Assembly (NCBI RefSeq): GCF_034377145.1
Contig: NZ_CP139707.1
Location: 310,001-374,000 of the forward strand
DNA: 64,000 nucleotides
From: Sulfitobacter sp. OXR-159
GTDB lineage: Bacteria > Pseudomonadota > Alphaproteobacteria > Rhodobacterales > Rhodobacteraceae
Reading direction: 5' to 3'
Below the pieces are notes generated by a model. That model saw only the letters and a list, made by a program, of their open reading frames with translations. It was not told the origin of the DNA and made no database searches. Made by a program: the position numbers and the translations under genes. Positions 8,959 through 17,341 of the stretch are shown here, in pieces; the first letter of the stretch is position 1; each line of letters begins with the position of its first letter.

Positions 8959-9009
8959 GGTATTTGAGAAAGAATGAAGGGGGAAGCGGCGGGGCGTGAA
9001 CCCCGCCGC
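8959..9009 (-). terminator. Hairpin plus conserved pyrimidine tract after leuB
   Basis: Downstream of leuB the minus strand has a 9-bp perfect GC stem (GCGGCGGGG / CCCCGCCGC at 8986-8994 and 9001-9009). It is followed by a C/T-rich stretch whose plus-strand form is GGTATTTGARAAAGRATGAA (8959-8978). The same arrangement occurs after the PepSY gene at 30.4 kb, with only two differences over 21 bases of the motif. I read it as a transcript-end signal or a dispersed intergenic repeat. Confidence 0.6.
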
Positions 9010-9015
9010 GGTTCT

Positions 9016-10122
9016 TTAGAGGCTCGCGTCGAGCGCTTTGAGGATCGCGTTGCCCATTTCCTCGGTCGTGATGGGGGTGCCGCCTTCGGGGCCCATCAGA
9101 TCGGGGGTGCGGGCGCCGTCGGCCAGTGCCTGTTCGACGGCTTTTTCCAGGCGCGCGGCTTCTTCGCCTTGGTCGAAGGAATAGCGCAGCGCCATGGCGA
9201 AGCTGAGGATACAGGCGATCGGGTTGGCTTTGCCTTGGCCCGCGATGTCGGGGGCGGAGCCGTGGACGGGCTCGTAGAGGGCTTTGGGCCGGCCATCGAC
9301 ATTGGGCGCGCCGAGGCTGGCGGAGGGCAGCATGCCGAGGCTGCCCGTGAGCATGGCGGCGCAGTCGCTGAGGATGTCGCCGAAGAGGTTATCGGTGACG
9401 ATGACGTCGAATTGTTTGGGGGCCCGGACCAGTTGCATGGCGCCGTTGTCGGCGTACATATGGCTGAGTTCGACATCGGGGTATTCGGCATCGCGCACCC
9501 GTTGGGTGACTTCGCGCCACAGGATGCCGCTTTCCATGACATTGGCTTTTTCCATGGAGCAGACTTTGTTGCCGCGGCGGCGGGCGAGTTCAAAGGCGGA
9601 GCGGGCGACGCGTTCGATCTCGCTTTCGGTGTAGCGCTGCGTGTTGATGCCGACGCGCTCGTTGCCTTCCTCGAAGATGCCGCGCGGTTCACCGAAGTAG
9701 ACGCCGGAGGTCAGCTCGCGCACGATCATGATGTCGAGGCCCGCGACGATGTCTTTTTTCAGCGAGGAGAAATCGGCCAGCGCGTCAAAGCATTGCGCCG
9801 GGCGCAGGTTGGAGAAGAGGTCCATCTCTTTGCGCAGGCGCAAGAGGCCGCGCTCGGGTTTCACGGAGAAATCGAGATCGTCGTATTTCGGGCCGCCGAC
9901 GGCGCCCAGAAGCACCGCGTCGACTTCGAGGGCGCGTGCCATCGTGTCGTCGTGCAGGGGTGTGCCGTGTTTGTCATAGGCGGCACCGCCGACCAGATCA
10001 TGCTCTACGTCGAAGGCCAGATCGCGCTTTTCGCCGAACCAATCGATGATGCGCGTGACCTGCGCCATAACCTCGGGGCCGATGCCGTCGCCGGGGAGGA
10101 TGAGCAAGGATGGGTTGGCCAT
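9016..10122 (-). CDS. leuB: 3-isopropylmalate dehydrogenase
   Basis: Oxidatively decarboxylates 3-isopropylmalate in leucine biosynthesis. The 368-residue protein has the family start ([14 protein letters not shown]), the substrate-binding [13 protein letters not shown], and the nucleotide-binding [12 protein letters not shown]...[19 protein letters not shown]. The start at 10122 has CAGGAG eight bases upstream. It stands about 3 kb from leuC/leuD, separated by two unrelated minus-strand genes, so it may be cotranscribed or have its own promoter in the 70-bp gap. Nothing is unusual in the protein itself. Confidence 0.97.
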   Translation of the reverse strand: MANPSLLILPGDGIGPEVMAQVTRIIDWFGEKRDLAFDVEHDLVGGAAYDKHGTPLHDDTMARALEVDAVLLGAVGGPKYDDLDFSVKPERGLLRLRKEMDLFSNLRPAQCFDALADFSSLKKDIVAGLDIMIVRELTSGVYFGEPRGIFEEGNERVGINTQRYTESEIERVARSAFELARRRGNKVCSMEKANVMESGILWREVTQRVRDAEYPDVELSHMYADNGAMQLVRAPKQFDVIVTDNLFGDILSDCAAMLTGSLGMLPSASLGAPNVDGRPKALYEPVHGSAPDIAGQGKANPIACILSFAMALRYSFDQGEEAARLEKAVEQALADGARTPDLMGPEGGTPITTEEMGNAILKALDASL

Positions 10123-10192
10123 GGGAAACTCCTGAAAATACGGTTGGAGATTGGGTAGCCTGCGGGTTCCGAAGGGTCAAGATAGCGGCGCG

Positions 10193-11185
10193 TCAGCGGG
10201 TGAGGTCGACCCAGACCAGCGCATGGCGGCTGGCGTCTTCCCCCTTGGGCCAGATCAGGCCAGCGTCGAGCACCTGCCAGTCGCGAGAGGGCAGGATGTA
10301 GTCGACGCGCATCGGGCCGGTTTGCGACCAGTCGACTGTAGATTGGTCGGGCAGCGGGTCTTGCAAGGTGGGGTGAGCGAGCAGCCTGGCGATGGCGTCA
10401 CCGCGTCCTTCACCGCGCGTAGGATCAAGGTTGGCATCGCCGAGGAGAATGAAAGCATCTTGGGGCGGGGTGCCGATCACTCCGGCAAGGTGGTGAGACC
10501 AGAAGGCCGTTTCATCGTGGTTGCGTCGGTCGTTGCGGTCTTCGGGGCCGTCGAAGACAGGCGGGGTGGCGTGGTATGTCAGCAGGGTGATGGGGCCGTT
10601 GGGCAGTTGGACAGGCAGGGACCAGTGGCTGTTGGACGACAGGCGCTGCGCGGCGTGCGCCTCGGTTCCGGCGAAGGGGGCGCCGTCGATGATCGGGTAA
10701 AGTGATCCGGGGAGGTCGCGCCAGAGGAGGGTGCTGAAGTCTTGGAGCTGCGCCGTCATGATCGGGTAGCGCGTGAGGATGGCCATCGCGCCTTGGCCAA
10801 AGAAACGGCCGTAACCTTGCGCGTCGCGGGGGCCACCGCGTTTGCCGTCTGCGTCGAGGTCCGCACCGCTTTGACGGCCTGCATTGGGCGGCGCGGCGAA
10901 ACGGTGGGGGTAGGGCGCACCGGCAGCGGTGAGGGCGTCGGCAAGAGCGTTGAGGGCGCTGCGTTCGAGGTCATAGTCGATGCCTTGGAGGGCGATGATA
11001 TCGGGATCGGCGGCGGCGATGGTTTGCACCACCGAAGCGATGCTTGGGTCATCGCCGCGCAGGATGTCGCGCAGCAGAATGCCCGGCCCTTTGCGTGACA
11101 ATTCGGTGTTGAAGGTGGCGATGCGCAGCGGCTCGGCCTGTGCGAAACCAGTCAGCAGGAAAAACGCCAGCAGCAGTCTGATCAG
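10193..11185 (-). CDS. Secreted endonuclease/exonuclease/phosphatase-family protein
   Basis: EEP-fold hydrolase (DNase I / phosphatase superfamily), likely exported. The mature part starts with LRIATFNTEL, the usual first beta strand with catalytic Asn. It ends with the metal-binding and catalytic segments LLGDANLD, RVDYILPS and RHALVWVDL. The substrate cannot be told. The only ATG in frame is at 11299, which would add 38 residues encoded inside the upstream gene. CTG at 11185 overlaps that gene's stop as CTGA and gives a compact signal peptide (IRLLLAFFLLTGFAQA). I therefore annotate 11185, a non-standard start. The product would be 330 residues. Confidence 0.8.
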   Translation of the reverse strand: MIRLLLAFFLLTGFAQAEPLRIATFNTELSRKGPGILLRDILRGDDPSIASVVQTIAAADPDIIALQGIDYDLERSALNALADALTAAGAPYPHRFAAPPNAGRQSGADLDADGKRGGPRDAQGYGRFFGQGAMAILTRYPIMTAQLQDFSTLLWRDLPGSLYPIIDGAPFAGTEAHAAQRLSSNSHWSLPVQLPNGPITLLTYHATPPVFDGPEDRNDRRNHDETAFWSHHLAGVIGTPPQDAFILLGDANLDPTRGEGRGDAIARLLAHPTLQDPLPDQSTVDWSQTGPMRVDYILPSRDWQVLDAGLIWPKGEDASRHALVWVDLTR

Positions 11186-12000
11186 GCGGCCTGCATATGC
11201 GCTTCGGCGTAGGCGCGGCGGCGTTTGTCGTGGATCATCTCGGCCACGCGCCCCATGGCGATGCCCCGCATAATCATACTGGCCGGAAGGAATGCCCATG
11301 CGCTTATTGTCCAGATCATGGTTTGCGGATTGCTCAGTGAGATCGGATCTAGCAGATCGGCGGTGGCCTTGACCACTGCGGGGATGATGAAGGGCAACAA
11401 GAACCCAAGCGCGATGTTGATCCGTGCATCGCGTTGCAGACGGTAAAGCACGTCGCCCCCGGCGGTTGGGTCAAAGAGCGGCAGATTCACCCAGACGTTA
11501 AAGGCGCCTTGGCGGGCGGGCCAGCCCATGACCCGCACCAGCACCACGAAGGTCGCCAATGCGATGAGCGAAACGAGGTAGGCCAGCCCCGCTGCCGTGC
11601 GGATCAGATTGACCGCCTCATAGGGGGCATCGGCGGGCATCATCAGCACCACCAGCCGCACCGGAGAATAGGGAAAATCAAGCGCGTTGCCCAAGATCAC
11701 GCCGAGCGAGGTCAGTGCGCCTGTCAGCAGGGTGGGTGCCGCTTGGCCCCGTGCGATCAGCGACAGAACGACGATGGTGAACAGCAGGCTGATGAAGCGC
11801 AGCCGATTGAAGGGTGGCGCATCGCGAAATTCGACGATGCTCGGTTGGCGCGAGTTGTATTCCATGAAGGTCAAAATCGACGCGATACAGGCGAGAAGCA
11901 CGGTGATCTGGCTCGACTCCGCATCGGCACCCGGCAAAAGGAGCGCAGGTGCGGCTATCAATAGCGCCACCAATAGGCCACGCGTCGCCGCGCCTGTCAT
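11182..12000 (-). CDS. Integral membrane protein of unknown function
   Basis: A 272-residue protein with about six hydrophobic segments (near residues 10-28, 32-45, 68-84, 90-110, 135-160 and 195-245). Its C-terminal tail is short and basic (MIHDKRRRAYAEAH). I do not recognise a family. The mention of phenyl/Arg pairs such as EFRDAPPFNRLRF after the second helix may help a profile search. ATG 12000 was chosen. A start 16 codons upstream (12048) is possible but adds only a charged N-terminus. The gene overlaps the following EEP-family gene by four bases, so the two are probably made together. Confidence 0.7.
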   Translation of the reverse strand: MTGAATRGLLVALLIAAPALLLPGADAESSQITVLLACIASILTFMEYNSRQPSIVEFRDAPPFNRLRFISLLFTIVVLSLIARGQAAPTLLTGALTSLGVILGNALDFPYSPVRLVVLMMPADAPYEAVNLIRTAAGLAYLVSLIALATFVVLVRVMGWPARQGAFNVWVNLPLFDPTAGGDVLYRLQRDARINIALGFLLPFIIPAVVKATADLLDPISLSNPQTMIWTISAWAFLPASMIMRGIAMGRVAEMIHDKRRRAYAEAHMQAA

Positions 12001-12163
12001 TCGTCCGATCACTGCTCTGCCCTTCCAAACTGGCCAGACGCGATACATTGCCGCGTGCTTGTTCCAACTTGATGGCCCCGGTTGCTGGGGCTCGCCTCAT
12101 TATTGTCCAATTTTTGCCTTCTTTCCGCGCGCGCCTCAAGGCTCCGTGTGGAGAAGAGCAGGG

Positions 12164-12184
12164 TTCTGGGGTATTTTGAGGGAA
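12164..12184 (-). repeat. Diverged copy of the pyrimidine-tract motif
   Basis: Plus strand GGGGTATTTTGAGGGAAAG resembles the motif at 8959 and 30391 (GGTATTTGARAAAG). It has the same orientation and also lies downstream of a minus-strand gene (leuD), but its 3' half has decayed. This is a tentative third copy. Confidence 0.35.
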
Positions 12185-12239
12185 AGGGTGGTGCGTTCTT
12201 GCATCAATTCCGTGGCAGGTTGATGGCAGGCCGCAACAT

Positions 12240-12268
12240 CTTGTGGGCGCTGGATTTACGCCCACAAG
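12240..12268 (-). terminator. Hairpin downstream of leuD
   Basis: Perfect 10-bp stem CTTGTGGGCG / CGCCCACAAG with a 9-base loop, 19 bases after the leuD stop. There is no T-tract on the minus strand, so it may be a processing or stability hairpin rather than a true terminator. Confidence 0.55.
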
Positions 12269-12287
12269 TTGAGTTTAGAAATGGCCC

Positions 12288-12893
12288 TTAGACCCAAGGA
12301 CGGCTCTGGTTGAGCGAATCCTCATAGGTGTCGATCGCCGTGCCCTTTTCAAGCGTCAGGCCAATGTCGTCCAGACCGTTGAGCAGGCAGTGCTTTTTGA
12401 AGGCATCGACTTCGAAGGGGAACTTCTCACCGTCCGAAGTGGTGACAGTCTGGCCTTCCAAATCAATGGTCATCCGCGCGTTTGAGCCTTTTTCGGCGTC
12501 CTTCATCAGCACATCGACCTGCTCTTGCGGAAGGACGATGGGCAGGATGCCGTTCTTGAAGCAGTTGTTGTGAAAGATGTCCGCAAAGCTGGGCGCGATG
12601 ACACAGCGGATGCCGAAATCCTTGATCGCCCAAGGCGCGTGTTCGCGCGAAGAGCCGCAGCCAAAGTTGTCGCCTGCGACGAGGATTTGCGCGTCGCGGT
12701 ATTGCGGTTGGTTCAGCACGAAATCGGGGATTTCGTTGCCTTCGCGGTCATAGCGCATTTCGTCGAACAGGTTCACGCCAAGGCCGGAGCGTTTGATCGT
12801 TTTGAGAAAGACCTTGGGGATGATCATGTCGGTGTCGATGTTCACCAGCGGCATGGGAGCCGCGGTGCCGGTGATTTCTGTAAACTTTTCCAT
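12288..12893 (-). CDS. leuD: 3-isopropylmalate dehydratase small subunit
   Basis: Swivelling subunit of isopropylmalate isomerase, which works with LeuC to interconvert 2- and 3-isopropylmalate. The 201-residue protein contains [17 protein letters not shown] and the signature [16 protein letters not shown]. The start at 12893 (MEKFTEITG) is preceded by AGGA at a good distance. An upstream in-frame start would add 19 basic residues not expected in LeuD. It is separated from leuC by an oppositely oriented small gene, so leuD must have its own promoter or be read through that gene. Confidence 0.97.
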   Translation of the reverse strand: MEKFTEITGTAAPMPLVNIDTDMIIPKVFLKTIKRSGLGVNLFDEMRYDREGNEIPDFVLNQPQYRDAQILVAGDNFGCGSSREHAPWAIKDFGIRCVIAPSFADIFHNNCFKNGILPIVLPQEQVDVLMKDAEKGSNARMTIDLEGQTVTTSDGEKFPFEVDAFKKHCLLNGLDDIGLTLEKGTAIDTYEDSLNQSRPWV

Positions 12894-12973
12894 CGGGGTA
12901 TCCTTCGGAGAGTGCGGGAACCGCGCTGCTGAGCGGCGCGTTCTAAGCAAATGGGGTATCAGGAGGGCATGGC

Positions 12974-13189
12974 ATGACGTACCAAACCGGCACGAAAGTG
13001 GAATGGGACTGGGGCAATGGCACCGGGACCGGCAAGATCGTCAAGAAATACACGCAGAAGATCACGCTGAAGCTGCAGGGCAGCGAGGTGACCCGCAAAG
13101 CGAGTGATGACGAACCGGCTTATAAGATAGAACAGGACGACGGCAGCGAAGTGCTGAAGTCTGGCAGCGAGTTGCGCAAGGCCGACTGA
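12974..13189 (+). CDS. Small DUF2945/hypervirulence-associated-like Tudor-type protein
   Basis: A 71-residue protein beginning [18 protein letters not shown] and ending in a charged tail. The pattern of a W-x-W core, a GTGKI loop and then [16 protein letters not shown] fits the small beta-barrel family often annotated as hypervirulence-associated (HVA1) or DUF2945. Its role is unknown. AGGAGG lies seven to eight bases before ATG 12974, so translation is likely strong. The gene sits on the plus strand between leuC and leuD, which are on the minus strand. That breaks the expected leuCD coupling. Confidence 0.8.
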   Translation: MTYQTGTKVEWDWGNGTGTGKIVKKYTQKITLKLQGSEVTRKASDDEPAYKIEQDDGSEVLKSGSELRKAD

Positions 13190-13227
13190 GCCCTGCGCAA
13201 CGCGCCCGGTATCCACGCCCCGGTCGG

Positions 13228-14634
13228 TCACGCCAATTCGCGCACGTCGGTCAAATGACCGGTGAGAGCAGCCGCCGCGGCCATGCCGGGCGATACGAGA
13301 TGCGTGCGCCCTTTATAGCCCTGACGCCCCTCAAAGTTCCGGTTCGATGTGGCCGCGCAGCGTTCGCCGGGGGCAAGCTGGTCGGGGTTCATCGCCAGAC
13401 ACATCGAGCAGCCTGCAAGACGCCATTCGAAACCGGCCTCGCGGAAGATGTCCGCCAGTCCTTCTTCCTCGGCCTGTGCGCGCACAAGGCCCGAGCCGGG
13501 CACGACCATGGCGCGCAGCCCGTCCTTGATCTTCTTGCCCTTCAGCACCGCAGCGGCGGCGCGCAGGTCTTCGATGCGGCCATTGGTGCAGGAGCCGATA
13601 AAGACGGTGTCGATCTGGATGTCGGTCAGTTTTTGGCCGGGCTTCAGATCCATATATTCCAGCGCACGTTTCACCGCATCAACCTTGCCGCCTTTGAAGT
13701 CCTCAGGCGCAGGGACGACCGAAGTGATCGGCAGCACGTCTTCGGGCGAGGTGCCCCATGTAACGACTGGTGCGATGTCTTCGCCCTTGAGCGTGACGAC
13801 CTTGTCGAAGTGGGCGTCGTCGTCGGAGTAGAGCGTTTTCCACCAGTCCATCGCCGCTTCCCATTGTGCGCCTTTCGGAGCGTGGGGGCGGCCTTTGCAA
13901 TACTCAAAAGTCTTTTCGTCAGGTGCGATAAGGCCCGCGCGCGCGCCGCCTTCGATCGCCATGTTGCAGACGGTCATGCGGCCTTCCATCGACAGGTCGC
14001 GGATCGCTTCGCCGCAATATTCGATGACATAGCCGGTGCCGCCCGCGGTGCCGGTGGTGCCGATGACGGAAAGGGTGATGTCCTTGGCCGTGACGCCGGG
14101 CCGCAGCTTGCCGGTGATCTCGACCTTCATGTTCTTGCCCTTGCGCTGGATCAGCGTCTGGGTGGCGAGAACGTGCTCAACCTCGGAGGTGCCGATGCCG
14201 TGGGCCAGCGCGCCGAAAGCGCCGTGGGTCGCGGTGTGGCTGTCGCCGCAGACGACGGTCATGCCGGGCAGGGTCCAGCCCTGCTCGGGGCCGACGATAT
14301 GCACGATGCCTTGGCGCACGTCCGAGACGGGGTAGTAGTGCACGCCGAACTCGCGCGCGTTCTTATCCAACGCAGAGACCTGAATGCGGCTGTCTTCGGT
14401 CATCGCGGCGGGGTCTTCGCGGCCTTCGGTGGTTGGCACGTTGTGATCCGGCACGGCGATGGTCTTGTCCGGCGCGCGCACGGTGCGGCCCGACATGCGC
14501 AGCCCTTCAAAGGCCTGCGGGCTGGTCACTTCGTGGACGAGGTGACGATCGATATAAAGCAAGCAAGTGCCGTCATCGGCTTCGTGGACGACATGGGCGT
14601 CCCAGATTTTATCGTAAAGCGTCTTGGGGGACAT
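13228..14634 (-). CDS. leuC: 3-isopropylmalate dehydratase large subunit
   Basis: 4Fe-4S subunit of isopropylmalate isomerase in leucine biosynthesis. The 468-residue protein is of standard length. It contains the aconitase-family motifs [33 protein letters not shown] and [20 protein letters not shown], whose cysteines bind the cluster. The start at 14634 follows GGAGAGGA. The 278 bp upstream hold its promoter region and a possible short ORF with several Leu codons (14689-14775), but I see no clear attenuator hairpin. Confidence 0.97.
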   Translation of the reverse strand: MSPKTLYDKIWDAHVVHEADDGTCLLYIDRHLVHEVTSPQAFEGLRMSGRTVRAPDKTIAVPDHNVPTTEGREDPAAMTEDSRIQVSALDKNAREFGVHYYPVSDVRQGIVHIVGPEQGWTLPGMTVVCGDSHTATHGAFGALAHGIGTSEVEHVLATQTLIQRKGKNMKVEITGKLRPGVTAKDITLSVIGTTGTAGGTGYVIEYCGEAIRDLSMEGRMTVCNMAIEGGARAGLIAPDEKTFEYCKGRPHAPKGAQWEAAMDWWKTLYSDDDAHFDKVVTLKGEDIAPVVTWGTSPEDVLPITSVVPAPEDFKGGKVDAVKRALEYMDLKPGQKLTDIQIDTVFIGSCTNGRIEDLRAAAAVLKGKKIKDGLRAMVVPGSGLVRAQAEEEGLADIFREAGFEWRLAGCSMCLAMNPDQLAPGERCAATSNRNFEGRQGYKGRTHLVSPGMAAAAALTGHLTDVRELA

Positions 14635-14688
14635 GATGGTCCTCTCCCGTGGTTTGGAATGGCTATGGGTGTGGCTGAGAGGGCTGGC

Positions 14689-14775
14689 TTATAGTCGGGC
14701 CAGAACGCTATGCGTCGCGCCGAAAAAGCGTTCGCGCAGACGCGCACGGTCGCAAAGATCAAACACCAGTATCAT
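14689..14775 (-). CDS. Possible 28-codon leader ORF before leuC
   Basis: A short frame upstream of leuC on the same strand starts at ATG 14775 with AAGG eight bases before it, and stops at 14689. It encodes 28 residues, five of them Leu, including the final codon. This is suggestive of a leucine leader but well short of the Leu-codon run of known leu attenuators. It may be chance. Confidence 0.25.
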   Translation of the reverse strand: MILVFDLCDRARLRERFFGATHSVLARL

Positions 14776-14912
14776 GGGGCCTTGGATATAGACCCTGAGC
14801 GAGTCTCGCAAGGTGGCATCGTGGGGCGGTGTGCGGGGCTGGTCGCGCGGCGGTTCTTGCTCTAGCGAGGAGCCTGTGCAACCGTGATCTCCCTGAGTTG
14901 CAAAGGCCGTAC

Positions 14913-16268
14913 ATGATCCCTGAGTCCCACCCTTTCTCGAACTTCCTTCTATCGCTTCAGGCTTTGTTTGATGGGGTCCTCGGCTTTGGTGAAAGCGTCC
15001 TGAGCCCCGGGTGGCGGCAGAACCAGATTTTGATCTTGCTGGCCTTGGTTGCGCTGGCGTGGATCCTGCATCGGGTCACCGGCGTGATGCTGCAAAACTG
15101 GGTCCGCTCGCGCGAAGGGTGGTCCAAGTGGCAGTTGCGGGTGGTGGTGCAGGTCAAGCGACGGCTGGGGCTGATCTGGTTCGCGCTGCTGGCCGGGATT
15201 TTGTATCAGGTGATGCAGAATATCACTTGGCCGTCGCGGTCTTATCTTATCGGCTTGGCGGCGACCTTGGCGGCAATCTATGTCGGCATCGCCTTTGCCG
15301 CGCGTCTGGTGCGCAACCGACCCCTGCGGCGCATGGTGACATGGGGGCTGTGGATCTATGCCACGCTCTACATGCTGAATGTCGCGGACGATGTGGCGGT
15401 GTTTCTGGATGACGTGGCGCTGACGATTGGGGAGTTCCGGCTGTCGGTATTGACCGTCCTGACGGCTTTGGTGGTGGTCGGCGCGTTGCTGACCATGGCG
15501 CGGCTTGCCAGCACGACAACTGCTGCGACGATCCGTAAGAACGAAGACATCAGCCCTTCCATGCAGGTGCTGGCCGTGAAGGGGGTGCAGATCCTACTCT
15601 ATGGTCTGGCGTTCTTCATCGGGGTGCGAGCCGTGGGGATTGATCTGACGGGGCTGGCGGTGCTCTCGGGTGCGATCGGTGTGGGCCTTGGTTTCGGTCT
15701 GCAAAAGGTCGTGTCGAACCTCGTCTCGGGCGTGATCATCCTGCTGGATAAGTCGATCAAGCCCGGCGATGTGATCAGCCTGGGTGAGACCTTCGGCTGG
15801 ATCCAAACGCTCGGCGCGCGCTATGCCTCTGTGGTCACGCGGGACGGCAAAGAATACCTGATCCCGAACGAAGACCTGATCACCGGACAAGTGGTGAACT
15901 GGTCGCATTCCAATGACTTTGTGCGCCTCGATATCTATTTTGGCACGGCCTATTCCGACGATCCGCATGTGGTGCGCAAACTGGCGGTCGATGCGGCCAA
16001 AGGCGTCGACCGGGTGCTGAGCTACAAGGCGCCGGTCTGTCACATCGTCGGCTTTGGCGATTCGTCGGTGGATTACATCCTGCGCTTCTGGATCAAGGAT
16101 CCGACCGGCGGGCTGACCAACATTCGCGGCAATGTCTATCTGGCGCTTTGGGATGCGTTCAAGGAAAACGACATTTCCATCCCCTTCCCGCAGCGCGAGG
16201 TGAAAGTCATCGAAGACAGTCAATTGGCGCTCTCAAGGGTGGCGGCGGCGGAGAATTTGCCTGACTAG
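14913..16268 (+). CDS. MscS-family mechanosensitive channel, multi-helix type
   Basis: Inner-membrane channel that opens under tension to release solutes after osmotic downshock. The 451-residue protein has five or six membrane segments, more than the three of E. coli MscS. They are followed by the pore helix (GAIGVGLGFGLQKVVSNLVSG) and the beta domain (DVISLGETFGWIQTLGARYASVVTRDGKEYLIPNE). The C-terminal alpha/beta domain includes IRGNVYLALWDAFKENDISIPFPQREV. I chose ATG 14913 with AAAGG upstream, because an earlier in-frame GTG/ATG would add Cys-rich sequence without homology. A second, shorter MscS-type gene is at 48401. Confidence 0.92.
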   Translation: MIPESHPFSNFLLSLQALFDGVLGFGESVLSPGWRQNQILILLALVALAWILHRVTGVMLQNWVRSREGWSKWQLRVVVQVKRRLGLIWFALLAGILYQVMQNITWPSRSYLIGLAATLAAIYVGIAFAARLVRNRPLRRMVTWGLWIYATLYMLNVADDVAVFLDDVALTIGEFRLSVLTVLTALVVVGALLTMARLASTTTAATIRKNEDISPSMQVLAVKGVQILLYGLAFFIGVRAVGIDLTGLAVLSGAIGVGLGFGLQKVVSNLVSGVIILLDKSIKPGDVISLGETFGWIQTLGARYASVVTRDGKEYLIPNEDLITGQVVNWSHSNDFVRLDIYFGTAYSDDPHVVRKLAVDAAKGVDRVLSYKAPVCHIVGFGDSSVDYILRFWIKDPTGGLTNIRGNVYLALWDAFKENDISIPFPQREVKVIEDSQLALSRVAAAENLPD

Positions 16269-16311
16269 GCGGGGATTTGCGCCACGGTTCACGCGGAGCG
16301 CATAGGGTCCA

Positions 16312-16340
16312 TTGAAAAATCTGGCCTATATCGCTAAATT
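16312..16340 (+). promoter_or_regulatory. Predicted sigma-70 promoter of rsfS-rlmH
   Basis: TTGAAA (16312-16317) and TAAATT (16335-16340) are separated by exactly 17 bases. Transcription would start near 16347, about 53 bases before the leader ORF. Confidence 0.6.
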
Positions 16341-16399
16341 AGGGGGGCTCGGCACCGGGGCAAGCGTTCAGCATTGGCGGTGCATTACGAAGGAGGACA

Positions 16400-16456
16400 A
16401 TGTCCTGTCTCTTAACGTTGACGCAGCGCAGGCTGCTGACCATGGGGCCGCAATGA
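16400..16456 (+). CDS. 18-codon leader ORF coupled to rsfS
   Basis: ATG 16400 is preceded by AAGGAGG with near-ideal spacing, the strongest ribosome-binding site in the neighbourhood. The frame encodes MSCLLTLTQRRLLTMGPQ and stops with TGA at 16454-16456. The rsfS ATG is at 16453, so the two overlap as ATGA. rsfS itself has no good site of its own. The likely role is translational coupling or control of RsfS synthesis. The peptide may have no function itself. It is in a different frame from rsfS, so it is not an N-terminal extension. Confidence 0.6.
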   Translation: MSCLLTLTQRRLLTMGPQ

Positions 16457-16824
16457 CTGCCGCCTCGCAAATCGCAACCAGCGACGACCTGCTGGCGCTT
16501 ATCCTTTCCTCGCTGAATGACGACAAGGCCGAAGACATCGTGCAGATCGATCTGCGCGGCAAGACGGCCATCGGCGACTATATGGTGATCTGCTCGGGCC
16601 GCTCCACGCGGCAGGTTTCGGCGATCTCGGAAAAGCTGGCACAGGCCGTCAAAGACGCCACCGGACGTACGTCCAAGATGGAAGGCCGCGAAACCGGCGA
16701 CTGGGTCTTGATCGACACAGGCGACGTTGTAGTGCATGTCTTCCGCCCCGAAGTGCGTGAGTTCTACCAGCTCGAAAAGATGTGGCTGGGCGGCGAAGAC
16801 GCAGCTGCGGTCATGCCGCACTGA
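16453..16824 (+). CDS. rsfS: Ribosome silencing factor RsfS
   Basis: Binds ribosomal protein L14 and blocks subunit joining in starvation. The 123-residue product (from ATG 16453) has the RsfS/Iojap core: DDKAEDIVQIDLRGKTAIGDYMVICSGRSTRQVSAI, then GDWVLIDTGDVVVHVFRPEVREFYQLEKMW. I prefer ATG 16453 because the family begins close to this point. A TTG at 16312 would extend the protein by 47 residues but falls inside a predicted promoter. The start is coupled to the leader ORF. rlmH follows 23 bases downstream, a widely conserved rsfS-rlmH pairing. Confidence 0.95.
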   Translation: MTAASQIATSDDLLALILSSLNDDKAEDIVQIDLRGKTAIGDYMVICSGRSTRQVSAISEKLAQAVKDATGRTSKMEGRETGDWVLIDTGDVVVHVFRPEVREFYQLEKMWLGGEDAAAVMPH

Positions 16825-16847
16825 TCCTGCTTTTGCGGGACTAAGCC

Positions 16848-17318
16848 ATGCGGGTACATCTCTGCGCCATGGGCCGGCTTCGCGCCGGTCCCGAAAAAAC
16901 TCTTGTCGATGATTATCTCACCCGGTTCGACCGGACCGGGCGCGGTCTGGGCCTTGGTCCTGCGCGTGTGGTTGAGGTGGAAGACAAAAAGGGCGGCGGC
17001 ATGGCTGCCGAGGCCGTCCTGTTGCAACGCGCGATTCCGCAAGGTGCGGTGATTTGCGTGTTGGATGAGCGCGGCAAAGTCGAAACCTCCCCTGCTTTTG
17101 CTGAACGGCTTGGCACTTGGCGTGATGCCGGGCGGGGCGATTTGGCCTTTGTCATCGGCGGGGCGGATGGCATTGATCCCAGTCTGCGGGCGCAGGCGGA
17201 TCACGCGCTGTCCTTTGGCAAGATGGTCTGGCCGCATATGCTGGTGCGGGTCATGCTGGTCGAACAGCTATACCGCGCCGCCGCGATACTATCGGGCGGG
17301 CCTTATCACCGGGTCTGA
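16848..17318 (+). CDS. rlmH: 23S rRNA pseudouridine-1915 N3-methyltransferase
   Basis: SPOUT-class methyltransferase that modifies helix 69 of 23S rRNA in assembled ribosomes. The 156-residue protein has the knotted SAM-binding C-terminus [11 protein letters not shown]...[23 protein letters not shown], ending GGPYHRV as RlmH proteins do. Length is typical. It lies directly after rsfS in what is probably a single transcript, and converges with a secreted small protein gene just 23 bases away. Confidence 0.96.
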   Translation: MRVHLCAMGRLRAGPEKTLVDDYLTRFDRTGRGLGLGPARVVEVEDKKGGGMAAEAVLLQRAIPQGAVICVLDERGKVETSPAFAERLGTWRDAGRGDLAFVIGGADGIDPSLRAQADHALSFGKMVWPHMLVRVMLVEQLYRAAAILSGGPYHRV

Positions 17319-17341
17319 GGCTTAGGGATCAAGGGGCGGGG

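Noticed and set aside
8735..8977. 80-codon frame across the tRNA-Pro gene
   Set aside because: It lies over a complete, CCA-encoding tRNA cloverleaf and has no homology.
8974..10158. 394-codon plus-strand frame over leuB
   Set aside because: Antisense shadow of leuB with compositionally biased Gly/Ala/Asp/Phe sequence and no start signal.
13255..14694. 479-codon plus-strand open frame across leuC
   Set aside because: It is the exact antisense of a well-matched leuC. GC-rich codon use keeps the opposite frame open, and the translation has no recognisable domain.
16312..16452. TTG start extending RsfS by 47 residues
   Set aside because: The extension overlaps a good promoter and a separate leader ORF, and does not match the start of the RsfS family.
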